From positions 1 to 20,453 of IMG/VR virus record IMGVR_UViG_3300032249_000553: a stretch of 20,453 nucleotides of DNA, one strand, 5' to 3'. The stretch is from a virus. Numbering within the stretch: the stretch's first letter is position 1; each line of letters opens with the position of its first letter. The notes under the pieces were generated by a model. The model saw nothing but the letters and a program-made list of their open reading frames with translations. It was not told the DNA's origin and ran no database searches. Positions 1-7,764 of this stretch are shown piece after piece. Position numbers and translations under genes: made by a program.

Positions 1-650
1 CCAACGTATACTTTTACAGAGCCATCAATGATGCTAGTTTCATAAATATTACGCTCTTGGCTAGAAAGTCCTGTAGAAGAAGGGCTTCCTGAGTTATCTA
101 CCAAAAATACAGGAACAGGCAAATTAGTAACTTCTGATATGCCTGCAATAGAGTCAGTATTAGCAGTTTTACCTTCAGTAGCTGGAACAGTAGTGCTTGC
201 GCCCGCAGCAAGGGAAACCACAGCAGCAGTAGTTTCAAAATATACATCTGGGTAGTCACCGTATGAAAGTGGTGCTAGGACCTGAGTTCCAATAGGAATT
301 GATATAGGACTAGCAGAGGTATTTGTAAAAGTTAAAACGGTAGTGGCGGGTGTTGGACCTGAAGGTCTGTAGCCATAGATTTGGGCAAAGTTATAAATAG
401 TTGAAGTTTGAACTGCGTTGTCAATAGAAGTTTCGCTTGCGGCTCTGTCAATGTAGTAAGACATAATGTCGCCCATATAAGCAAACGTTTCTAGCAGAAC
501 AACACCAAAGTCAGAAGGATCTTCGGCGTCCCACTGCAAAGAAGGTTGAACTTCAGCCAACTGCTGGGTTACCAATTTAACTAGGTCAGCCCGAATTGCT
601 GCATAATCTCTAGAAGTGTAGTCAACGGTAATTTCTGGTCTAATTGTCAT
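1..650 (-). CDS. Baseplate J / gp6-like wedge protein (partial, C-terminus off window)
   Basis: Visible are the first 216 codons, starting MTIRPEITVDYTSRDYAAI and still open at the left edge. The motifs YMGDIMSYYIDRAASETSI (about residues 59-77) and SSQERNIYETSI near the visible end are typical of the baseplate J / T4 gp6-like wedge family, which forms the ring that opens when the sheath contracts. The ATG overlaps the stop of the upstream gp25-like gene (ATGA, 647-650), which fixes the start and implies coupled translation. Adjacency to a gp25-like gene is the conserved arrangement of contractile tails. Family assignment comes from motif recognition and order. Length and C-terminal domains cannot be judged because the gene is cut. 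Confidence 0.88.
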   Translation of the reverse strand, partial: MTIRPEITVDYTSRDYAAIRADLVKLVTQQLAEVQPSLQWDAEDPSDFGVVLLETFAYMGDIMSYYIDRAASETSIDNAVQTSTIYNFAQIYGYRPSGPTPATTVLTFTNTSASPISIPIGTQVLAPLSYGDYPDVYFETTAAVVSLAAGASTTVPATEGKTANTDSIAGISEVTNLPVPVFLVDNSGSPSSTGLSSQERNIYETSIIDGSVKVYV

Positions 651-1048
651 GAGTATGTCCCTGTGTTTGTTATTACGCCTTCTGGAGTAATGTTGTAAGT
701 TTTAAAAGAAACAGTGGCATTAGAGTTGTTTGGCAAGCCAATCCCTAAAGTAATTTCGACAAGACCTTGTTCGTTAGGGCCATCACTTTCGTATGACTTT
801 AACGACAATTCTGGGAGCCAGACCGCCATAGCTTCTCGGATAGCAGATTCCATGCCCTCTTCAAAATCACCAAGATTCTCGTACATGCCTCGGCTTATAT
901 CAAGGCCGTATCTAGGTCGCATATACCTTTGGCGAGTAATAGTTGACATAAGAGTCAAAACCCTATCTAAATAGATTTTAGAAGGGTTGTTTGTAGCACC
1001 AATTTTTCCACCAGCAGTTATTTTAAAAGGATAGGATATAGACCTCAT
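647..1048 (-). CDS. gp25/W-like baseplate wedge protein
   Basis: A 133-residue protein starting MRSISYPFKITAGGKIG. The segment LDRVLTLMSTITRQRYMRPR followed by YGLDIS (about residues 28-53) matches the signature of the T4 gp25 / P2 gpW family, a small wedge protein that links tube initiator and sheath to the J/gp6 protein. Length is normal for the family. I chose ATG 1048 over an upstream in-frame GTG at 1066. ATG 1048 overlaps the preceding stop as ATGA, and AGGAG lies 7 bases before it on the minus strand. The gene lies between the OB-fold spike gene and the J-like gene, as usual in contractile tails. Confidence 0.9.
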   Translation of the reverse strand: MRSISYPFKITAGGKIGATNNPSKIYLDRVLTLMSTITRQRYMRPRYGLDISRGMYENLGDFEEGMESAIREAMAVWLPELSLKSYESDGPNEQGLVEITLGIGLPNNSNATVSFKTYNITPEGVITNTGTYS

Positions 1049-1326
1049 GAGGACACTCCTACCCACACTGGGTAGTCAGGATCGCCGGATTCAAACATAA
1101 CCCAAACTCCTTTTCCTATCTCTGGCCCAGTGGTTGTTATAGCGGCATTGTTTGTAGTAGCAGTGCTTACCTGTAAAATTACGGGCAAACAAGCTTCTAA
1201 CCAACCGGTTGTATTATCGCCCAATACCTGAGGAATTAGGACCTTAATTCGTCCCTTATTTATAGGGTCAGAATTTGAAACTACTACCGCTCGGTAGATG
1301 CCGTAAAATCTTGGTCTTTCGTACAT
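1045..1326 (-). CDS. gp5-like OB-fold baseplate spike/hub protein (minimal)
   Basis: A 93-residue protein beginning MYERPRFYGIYRAVVVSNSD. The pattern of GRIKVLIPQVLG, then PEIGKGVWVMFESGD and YPVWVG, is that of the OB-fold domain of T4 gp5 / VgrG / gpV proteins, which sits under the hub and carries the spike. Start at 1326 is preferred because it forms TAATG with the stop of the hub gene and has GGAAGG about 10 bases upstream. An in-frame ATG at 1344 would add 6 residues but has no visible ribosome binding site. Only the OB domain is present: no lysozyme domain and no beta-helical needle follow it, so the spike tip must come from another gene or be absent. Confidence 0.82.
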   Translation of the reverse strand: MYERPRFYGIYRAVVVSNSDPINKGRIKVLIPQVLGDNTTGWLEACLPVILQVSTATTNNAAITTTGPEIGKGVWVMFESGDPDYPVWVGVSS

Positions 1327-2711
1327 TAAAACTTTGCCTTCCATCTATATACATTTGGAAACTCTGAAAAATCAGGGACCATGTATTCATACATACTTGT
1401 AGAGTATTTTACCGTTTTAGCGTACTCAATTGAAGCCGCTCTCACCTCAGGGTCTATAAAAGAGCTTACCTTTGACACGTATGCTGAAGAGTCCAGGGTT
1501 ACTTCTTCCGACACCGGAGGAGTAGTTTGAGAAAGCTCGTAAGACACATCCCTTGTTGAAAGGGAGGTACTGTCTTTTCTATAAGGTTCTCCAAGCTGGC
1601 TAGACCCCACAGTCATTTCCATACGGTAAGACTTACCACTACCAAAAATGTGTTTAACAGAAGTAACAACCCAGTAGCCAGACATTTCGTTTGGAAGGCC
1701 ATCTAAGTAAATAACTCTGTAAGGGCGAACATTTGGGTTACCCATAGATTCAGCTTTAGCTGTGTACCTAAAAGCTGCGTGGTTTTCTTTTGAAGTAATT
1801 ACATGCCTAGAGTGCGAGCTAGATAAAACTACTTCGTCAGTAATAATTTTGTTAAATACAGGGGTCTGATCTTGCTTTAATAATTTAGCAGAGTTTGTAT
1901 TACCTACAGCAGGTGGAGAATATCTACTAGATTTTCTAGATTTTAAGCGAGCGTTAGAATTTCTATCTACGCCAAATACTGCTCTAGAAAGACTTGCTCC
2001 TTCAATTTCTGGAGAGTTTTCAGAGAGAGTAGGTTTAAAGTTATACAAAGTCATAAATGGTATAAAAGCAGTATTAGGCTCGTCAATATATTTAAAGTAT
2101 GGAGACAATCCTTTGCTGGTTTGGTACAACTCAGCTCTAGATTTAAAAGTTAAAACTCCGTTATCTACCCTAAACCCAAACCCACACTGTGTAGCTAATC
2201 TAGATAGCATTTGCCAGTCAGACTGACCAGTTTGAGAAATCATAGGAAACACTCTAGGGTGGCGAGAAGTATCCGCTTTAAGGCCGTGTTCTGCCGCAAT
2301 TTTTCTAGCTACTCTGTCAGCAGTGACATCAGTAAAGGTTCGTTGGGTTTCACGCTTCATTGATTGTGAGTTACCAACACAAACAACTCGTGTCATGGTG
2401 GCAGAAGATTTGACATTTAAATTGATACTGTGAACGTACCCCACCCAAGAAGCAGTTTCCCCAAGAATTTCCCAATCTAATTTGACCGGATCACCAGACT
2501 CAATTCTGTCTGGGCTAGGTACGCTTCCCTTAAAGTTAATCTCAAGAACATCGTGAGATAACTCATCTTGCGTCAAAATAGCTGACAAAAAAATCATTCC
2601 ATTAGGCTCATTGTTTTGAAACTTAGGGAAAGTCACTTTCCACGAATGGGACTTTTGTCTAGTCACCCGCAAAGTGTTTAAATTATTTAAACCCGATACG
2701 TTGTTAGCCAC
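1326..2711 (-). CDS. Baseplate hub protein, gp27/gpD-like (VgrG N-terminal fold)
   Basis: A 461-residue protein. Residues about 85-200 run from a beta-rich GDPVKLDW / GYVHSINLN region into DVTADRVARKIAAEHGLK and SDWQMLSRLATQCGFGFRVD. This arrangement marks the phage late-control D / T4 gp27 / VgrG hub fold: a protein of this class forms the trimeric ring joining tube to spike. The C-terminal half has FRYTAKAESMGNPNVRPYR and VVTSVKHIFGSGKSYRMEM, the usual second barrel. The start is a GTG at 2711 overlapping the upstream gene by 8 bases with only a weak AGG upstream. No ATG lies close enough to replace it. Hub, OB-fold and gp25-like genes follow one another, consistent with a split VgrG-like hub and spike. 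Confidence 0.85.
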   Translation of the reverse strand: MANNVSGLNNLNTLRVTRQKSHSWKVTFPKFQNNEPNGMIFLSAILTQDELSHDVLEINFKGSVPSPDRIESGDPVKLDWEILGETASWVGYVHSINLNVKSSATMTRVVCVGNSQSMKRETQRTFTDVTADRVARKIAAEHGLKADTSRHPRVFPMISQTGQSDWQMLSRLATQCGFGFRVDNGVLTFKSRAELYQTSKGLSPYFKYIDEPNTAFIPFMTLYNFKPTLSENSPEIEGASLSRAVFGVDRNSNARLKSRKSSRYSPPAVGNTNSAKLLKQDQTPVFNKIITDEVVLSSSHSRHVITSKENHAAFRYTAKAESMGNPNVRPYRVIYLDGLPNEMSGYWVVTSVKHIFGSGKSYRMEMTVGSSQLGEPYRKDSTSLSTRDVSYELSQTTPPVSEEVTLDSSAYVSKVSSFIDPEVRAASIEYAKTVKYSTSMYEYMVPDFSEFPNVYRWKAKF

Positions 2712-2964
2712 GTGGAAGCCTAATTGCAGTTCCTGGTCGAATAAAGAAAGGATCAGAAATGTCTGGATTTAAATCCATAATTTTCCACCAGTACTCAGGG
2801 TTACCCAAGTATAAATCAGCAATAGCATCAATTCTGTCGTTTTGTTTCCAAATATAAGCCTGTAGTCTGACAGTCCTTGTTTTTGGAAACAACCTATTAA
2901 CAGAAATACTCTCTCCATCTTGTGAAAGAGGTCCGTCATAGTACCTAGAGTTTGTGTATATCAT
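2704..2964 (-). CDS. Small LysM-like / gp53-like baseplate protein
   Basis: An 86-residue protein starting MIYTNSRYYDGPL. The second half, DRIDAIADLYLGNPEYWWKI then MDLNPD and IRPGTAIRLP, resembles the short LysM-like segment of gpX and T4 gp53-type wedge proteins, which bind next to the hub or tube initiator rather than acting as enzymes. I chose ATG 2964 because AGGAA lies just upstream and the previous stop ends 7 bases before it. An in-frame TTG at 3000 would overlap the upstream gene by 29 bases. Position between a tube-initiator candidate and the hub agrees with a baseplate role. The exact T4 counterpart is inferred. Confidence 0.75.
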   Translation of the reverse strand: MIYTNSRYYDGPLSQDGESISVNRLFPKTRTVRLQAYIWKQNDRIDAIADLYLGNPEYWWKIMDLNPDISDPFFIRPGTAIRLPRG

Positions 2965-2971
2965 GCCGTTC

Positions 2972-4618
2972 CTATCCTTCGGTCTCTGGCGTATCGCCAA
3001 CAGGGTTGACGGAGCCTATAAGAATCGTATTAGTGGAGTCTCTAACTTCTGCGTCATATGTAATAACTGGAATTCTTGTAAAACTAATACTAAGTTCTGT
3101 CAACATAGGAACCATGTCTGGGTTAAAAATTATGTGGTTAACTGTAAGGTTAGTAATTACGCCTTTAAACCTAAGGCTGTCGCTAAATCTAATCCAAATA
3201 GGTAACCCGTAAATAAGACCAAAGTCAGAACTGACCTGTCCCTTTTTCATAGTAGGGCTAGTTTGTGGGTCACCATTTAAAACTCTGTAAAGAAATTCAA
3301 TGTCGTACTCGGTTCCTCTAGTTATAATTCCAAGCACTTCTTCTTCAGATAAAGTTCTAGGGTACCCTTTAGAAGTTTGAGAAAAAGTTCGATTATTATA
3401 AATTTTAGGAAGAATAGTTAAATCAGCTTGGCGGTTAATGTAAGTTTTAAACTCATAACTACCTTGTCCAAACAAAACTGTTGAGATATCTCCGTTAGAG
3501 CCACCGAAAGCAGTCCAGTCAACATTTGGGTCAGCTGAAATACCGTACTGCAATCCTGGAGGATTGTACATAAATTGAAATCCCCAAAGATCAGTTAGAT
3601 TTAAAGATACTCCCGCATCTTTTACAGCTCTGTTAGCGTTTTGAGCGTCTTGGTAAATAAAAGCTAACCGGTTAGCCACTGTTTTTTGGTTTTTTATACG
3701 GTTTTCTGGAAGGTTGGTTGCAGAGATTCCTTTAAAATAATTAGTGTTTCTACTTAAATCTCCACCTATGGCATACCTTCCTGATTTTTTTCCTCTATTA
3801 ATTTCTTGAAACGCAATTGGAGATATAGGTTTAGTTGACACGTGTGGAGGTGGATTGTACTTTCCAACCAATAAAGGAGAGTTATTAACATCTTTAGCTT
3901 GAGGAACGTAGTAAATCCAGTTAGCAGCACTGGCTTGAGCTATTGTTAAATCTTTTAGGTTGGGGCTAGTAATTACTAAAGAACCATCGTCTGCAGTGTA
4001 AGCTCCACCTTGGCTTTGATTTACAAACTTTAATAATGCAGCTTCTTCTTGAGCATCCGTAACTCCAATTGCAAACTCTTCCCACAAAGGTTTAATTATA
4101 TTAAAAAGTTTGTTCATGTCTGAAATTATTTTTAGTCTGTCTCCCATAATAGTGCTCATTTGAGAGCTGTAGCTAGGGGGCAAAGGAGGGTTATTTTGTT
4201 CAAAATAATCTTTTAATTGAGTAAATAACTTCCTATTAGACCCTAAAGTTGTAGTAAATGACTCTACCTTGCTCCAACTATTATTAGCAATTCCTACTAT
4301 AAGTAAGTCTGAGTTTAATTCAGCAGGAGCTGACGTTGGAGCACTCACTCCTGATGAAACGTTGTTTAACCAAGCAGCGTTAGCAGAATTTTTTAAAAAC
4401 GCATCTATATAAACAGCGTCCGCATTCCATTTATCAACAGCTGCTCTGTAAGAAGTTGCTTCTAACTGCCAAACAATGTCAGCAATATCATTACTTACTA
4501 ACTGGTCTAACCTTTTCTTTACTGAATCTTTAATAGCAGGAACTGTTTTAGTTGGATCAACTTGTACACCTGATCCGCCACGACCATCGTCTAGTTTTTC
4601 AACATCTAATTTTGGCAT
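2972..4618 (-). CDS. Probable tail-tube initiator / baseplate tube-adaptor protein
   Basis: A 548-residue protein starting MPKLDVEKLDDG, coupled to the tape measure gene by TAATG at 4616-4620. The N-terminal ~330 residues are Asn/Ser/Ala-rich and unrecognised. The C-terminal part (about 340-530) holds LWGFQFMYNPPGLQYGIS, then GLPIWIRFSDSLRFKGVITN, NPDMVPMLTELSISFTR. An F-x-x-NP opening followed by a 'function as a barrel with late P-M-L-T-E-L-x-I-x-F' strand recalls the Afp7/CIS-tube and T4 gp48/gp54-type proteins that cap the hub and start the tube. This family link is inference from pattern and from the gene's place between tape measure and hub. Coding status is certain. It could instead be a lineage-specific virion protein. 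Confidence 0.6.
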   Translation of the reverse strand: MPKLDVEKLDDGRGGSGVQVDPTKTVPAIKDSVKKRLDQLVSNDIADIVWQLEATSYRAAVDKWNADAVYIDAFLKNSANAAWLNNVSSGVSAPTSAPAELNSDLLIVGIANNSWSKVESFTTTLGSNRKLFTQLKDYFEQNNPPLPPSYSSQMSTIMGDRLKIISDMNKLFNIIKPLWEEFAIGVTDAQEEAALLKFVNQSQGGAYTADDGSLVITSPNLKDLTIAQASAANWIYYVPQAKDVNNSPLLVGKYNPPPHVSTKPISPIAFQEINRGKKSGRYAIGGDLSRNTNYFKGISATNLPENRIKNQKTVANRLAFIYQDAQNANRAVKDAGVSLNLTDLWGFQFMYNPPGLQYGISADPNVDWTAFGGSNGDISTVLFGQGSYEFKTYINRQADLTILPKIYNNRTFSQTSKGYPRTLSEEEVLGIITRGTEYDIEFLYRVLNGDPQTSPTMKKGQVSSDFGLIYGLPIWIRFSDSLRFKGVITNLTVNHIIFNPDMVPMLTELSISFTRIPVITYDAEVRDSTNTILIGSVNPVGDTPETEG

Positions 4619-7599
4619 TAATACTTACCAATCTTGTCTAAGTTAAGTTGATTATCAAGAGCTTCTTTAATTTGTTTTGCAAGAGAGTTAATATTTTGTG
4701 TAGAAGCACTGCCAATATTAACTGTCATGTTCAAAGTAATATTACTAGAACCGCCGTAGTTGTCTGGTCCACCACCGCCAGAAGCTGTATTACCAAGAAT
4801 TACTTGAGCTCCCGCGTTACCTTGGCCACTGCCTCCAGGTTGTTGAATAGTCTTGGTTGTGTTGTTAATTTCGTCCAAAACTTTTTGAAGTTCTGCCATT
4901 GAAGGCAAATGATTATTGTACTTACTTGACTTGTATGTAGACCACTGTGACCAGTCTTTACCGTGTCCTGACATGTGATCAGCAACTTTGGCACTAACAA
5001 TAGGGTCAAACAAGTCTTCATTTTTATGTAGACCATACTTAGAAAAAAGTTTAATTCTTTCTGGACCTAGTTTGCCCTTCATATTAATTTGAAACATGCC
5101 GTACGAAAGGTCTTTACCTCGAGGGTTGTAGGCTTTAGGTCTACCGTTAGATTCAGCCATAGCAATAGCGTAGGCTTCACCAACATCTTTTCCTCTGAGT
5201 TTGGTGTTATTGCGGATAAGTTTAATGAGGTCTTTTTTAGCAATCATTGACTTACCGGTGTACTCGTTAGCAACATCCGTATGTGAACCTGCAGGATCTT
5301 TTGCAAATGCGTTACTACCAGCAGCTTTTCTACTACCCCAAACAGTCGAGATAGTGCCGGCATTTAATAGCTCTGAAAGAGCACCTACGGTGTATGAACC
5401 TACTCCACCAACTTCAAGCGAAGAAGACTCTGAAAACATTGACGAACCGCCAAACATTTTTCCACCAGAAGATTCGGAAGAGTCCGAGGATCCACCAGAG
5501 AAAAATTCTTTGACGCTATTGAACGCACTACTAATTATGTCGCCAAGGCCACCTTGGCTACCACCACCGCCAGTAAGGGAAGTTGGGTTAACAGGGTTGT
5601 TAGTTCCTTTACGAACTTCAAAGTGCAAGTGGGGACCAGCGTCACCCTTAATACCTGATCTACCTACCAAACCAATTACTTGGCCAGCTTTAACTCTCTG
5701 TCCGTTAGCTACAAACTTTTTAGAAAGGTGAGCGTAAAGAGTTTGAGTTCCATCTTCATGTCTAATCTGAACAGTAATACCAAAAGCACTACCTGGTTGA
5801 TCATCAAAAACAGTACCTGATTTAGCAGCAACAACCTTAGTTCCTGTAGGAGCGGCATAGTCGCTACCTGTGTGGTAGCCCTTCCATGTCCACTGAGGTC
5901 CTTTTTTACCGTAAGGAGTGGTAACTCTCTTACCAGGTAGTGGGTTAATAAATCCACCTGCATTGCTACCGCCACCGCCGCCAGCAGCTTTACCTGCCAT
6001 GTCTGGACCGCCACCGCCAGAAGCTGTATCTTGAATACCTTGAACAACTCCAATTCCAGTTCCTAGTAAAGCTCCAACAGCAGTTCCAACAGGACCAAAC
6101 ATAGATCCAATGCCAGCTCCCATTAATGCAGTGCTTCCAGCTCTGGCAGCAATAAGTCCTGCTTTGTCTAAGTTAGAGTAGCCGTCAGCCCCAGCTTGTT
6201 GAGCTAGGTAGTCCACGCCCAGTCCAGCTAGAGCACCTCCAATAGCTAGACCGCCTCCTCTAGCTAGTCTTCCGTACTTTCCAAATTTAGATCCTATACG
6301 ACCAGTAAGAGGTTGTGTAAGCGGAGTGTTCATACTGGCGGTTAATTTACCACCCATTTTAGTTGTCTTAAACGCTTCAATGCCCTTACCAATTAAATGC
6401 TCTTGAAGCATTCCAGTAGCACCGCTAAACATATCTCTGCCAATGCCCGAGATAACTCCTCCAGAGGAGCCCGCTCCAGGGATTGTTTCGAGGAAACCTT
6501 TGAGGTTTCCAAACATAGTTGTTACAGGTCCAAGAACTTGAGCAAGTTTAGTAAACCCGTCATTCACGGTAGCAGCCGTGTTCATAGCTGCTGAGTAACC
6601 GCCCACAAGTCCGCCACCGGTAGCTTCTAACTTGCCTGCTTCGGAGGTCTGAAGCTTAAAGTTAGCTCGCATAGGATCATCAGCAGCAAGGCCCATAAGA
6701 TCCATCATTTTAGATGGGCTGGAGGTGTCTAGTTTTTTACCATTGTTTTTTGCTTGAGCCATAATTGCTGCTTGCAAAGATGCAATAAGGTTTTCATCTC
6801 CACCCGCCACAGCAGCGATTGTTCTGTAAGCGTTAGAATTAGTGCGCATAACCGCAGCAGCTTGCTCGGCATTTGGCTTTCTATTTCCGTACATCTTACG
6901 GAACAATTCGTTAGCAATTTGGTTTACAGGTCTTATGCTTCCGTCGTTACCACGAGCTCTGATGCCAATTCTTAGGAAACTCATGCCGTTTATGCTTCCA
7001 ACACCAGCAGCCACTTGCTCATTAGTCTGACCGGAAAGCGCACTGATACCACCAATTTGTGGCATATTGTTCATAGAAGTACCGCTGTTAAAACTGTACC
7101 CTGAAGACATAAATGTAGAGGCTGCGCCCTGCATACTAGCCGCGCTAGTAAACCCGCCTCTGTTCATTGCGTTGCTGCGAGTAATTACAGAAGCAGCTGT
7201 GATTCCCTGGCCACTGAATGACGACACATACTGTGCCTCCATTCTCTGACCTACTGCCGCAGAAGTACTAGGCATTAGATCATAGAAAGACTTACCTGCT
7301 GCTAGACCAATTTGACCTGCAATTGCAGCTTTAGCTCCAAAGGAGCCACCGGTACCAGGGGCTTTGTATTTCGAACCGTGTGGGTCCGGAACATTCGCAC
7401 CAAGTAGCCCGTCTCCTGTACCAGTACCGGTGGCTTTTAAAGCTTCTTTAGTAGTTTTGTAAAACTTTTCAGCTTCTTTATTTAACTCTATATAAGCTTT
7501 AGTGAGGTCTTTAACAGACTTAGTGGTTTTTTCAACGGGCTTAGACGTAGAGGACTTGTAGTTAGTACTACTAGTATTTCCCTTTGGATCTTTTGCCAT
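4618..7599 (-). CDS. Tail tape measure protein with M23 peptidase and lysozyme-like transglycosylase domains
   Basis: A 993-residue protein. It begins with a charged helical region (about 25-55), continues through long Ala/Gly/Ser-rich sequence, and has hydrophobic glycine-rich segments at about 447-466 and 485-522. An M23 endopeptidase domain (about 550-675) shows HTGSD (His576, Asp580), YAHLS and HLHFEV (His657, His659), the zinc-ligand and catalytic pattern. A lysozyme-like/SLT domain (about 785-905) shows MAESNG with probable catalytic Glu816, then LSYGMFQIN. The C-terminus is a Thr/Asn-rich segment. The protein sets tail length and probably helps open the cell wall on injection. AGAGGAG precedes the ATG by 7-8 bases. 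Both lytic domains lie between two copies of a TASGGGGPD linker. At the usual ~1.5 angstrom per residue the full length would give about 150 nm, less if the enzymatic part is not stretched. Confidence 0.95.
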   Translation of the reverse strand: MAKDPKGNTSSTNYKSSTSKPVEKTTKSVKDLTKAYIELNKEAEKFYKTTKEALKATGTGTGDGLLGANVPDPHGSKYKAPGTGGSFGAKAAIAGQIGLAAGKSFYDLMPSTSAAVGQRMEAQYVSSFSGQGITAASVITRSNAMNRGGFTSAASMQGAASTFMSSGYSFNSGTSMNNMPQIGGISALSGQTNEQVAAGVGSINGMSFLRIGIRARGNDGSIRPVNQIANELFRKMYGNRKPNAEQAAAVMRTNSNAYRTIAAVAGGDENLIASLQAAIMAQAKNNGKKLDTSSPSKMMDLMGLAADDPMRANFKLQTSEAGKLEATGGGLVGGYSAAMNTAATVNDGFTKLAQVLGPVTTMFGNLKGFLETIPGAGSSGGVISGIGRDMFSGATGMLQEHLIGKGIEAFKTTKMGGKLTASMNTPLTQPLTGRIGSKFGKYGRLARGGGLAIGGALAGLGVDYLAQQAGADGYSNLDKAGLIAARAGSTALMGAGIGSMFGPVGTAVGALLGTGIGVVQGIQDTASGGGGPDMAGKAAGGGGGSNAGGFINPLPGKRVTTPYGKKGPQWTWKGYHTGSDYAAPTGTKVVAAKSGTVFDDQPGSAFGITVQIRHEDGTQTLYAHLSKKFVANGQRVKAGQVIGLVGRSGIKGDAGPHLHFEVRKGTNNPVNPTSLTGGGGSQGGLGDIISSAFNSVKEFFSGGSSDSSESSGGKMFGGSSMFSESSSLEVGGVGSYTVGALSELLNAGTISTVWGSRKAAGSNAFAKDPAGSHTDVANEYTGKSMIAKKDLIKLIRNNTKLRGKDVGEAYAIAMAESNGRPKAYNPRGKDLSYGMFQINMKGKLGPERIKLFSKYGLHKNEDLFDPIVSAKVADHMSGHGKDWSQWSTYKSSKYNNHLPSMAELQKVLDEINNTTKTIQQPGGSGQGNAGAQVILGNTASGGGGPDNYGGSSNITLNMTVNIGSASTQNINSLAKQIKEALDNQLNLDKIGKY
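4762..4790. repeat. Direct repeat copy 2 within tape measure gene (TASGGGGPD linker)
   Basis: A 29-base sequence matching 6001-6029 at 27 positions. It encodes TASGGGGPD near residue 938. It lies just after the lysozyme-like domain and an intervening linker. Confidence 0.85.
6001..6029. repeat. Direct repeat copy 1 within tape measure gene (TASGGGGPD linker)
   Basis: This copy encodes TASGGGGPD starting at residue 525, just before the M23 domain. The two copies are 1239 bases apart, exactly 413 codons, so recombination between them would remove both lytic domains in frame. Confidence 0.85.
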
Positions 7600-7601
7600 T
7601 G

Positions 7602-7764
7602 TTATTCTCCTCTAAGAGCTTTAATTCTTGTAATTCCTTTTTCTAACCAAAGGTTACGTTCCCTGTAAGAAAGCATACGAATCTCTTCCAATCCCCAACC
7701 TGGGTAAAAGAAAGCAAGAGCTTCGTAGGCTTCTAGCAAGTACTCGTAACTTAGGCTACCAGCG
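7602..7764 (-). CDS. Out-of-frame C-terminal extension of the tail assembly chaperone, probably reached by +1 frameshift
   Basis: In the +1 frame relative to the preceding gene an open frame runs from just after a TAG at 7776-7778 to TAA at 7602-7604. From the frameshift point it encodes 53 residues: AGSLSYEYLLEAYEALAFFY, then PGWGLEEIRMLSYRERNLWL and a basic end. This is clearly protein-like: a leucine/alanine helix, an aromatic turn and a YRERNLWLE segment. It resembles the small proteins found after gp26-like genes in contractile tails and injection systems. It has no ATG at a useful place. The only candidate independent start is TTG at 7737-7739, without a clear ribosome binding site. The extension ends two bases before the tape measure ATG, the classic place for a frameshifted chaperone extension. 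Frameshift is inferred. Reinitiation at TTG or a sequencing error are alternatives. Confidence 0.75.

Noticed and set aside
2965-3000. TTG start at 3000 for the gp53-like protein
   Set aside because: It would overlap the upstream gene by 29 bases without a ribosome site, while ATG 2964 has AGGAA just upstream.
5201-5731. 176-codon plus-strand ORF
   Set aside because: It is a shadow of the tape measure gene, whose M23 and linker motifs on the minus strand are unmistakable; the plus-strand product is Pro/Ser/Leu-rich without motifs.
5000-5900. Separate endolysin or lysis gene
   Set aside because: The peptidase and lysozyme-like domains are in frame within the tape measure and there is no holin-like gene nearby, so this is not a lysis cassette.
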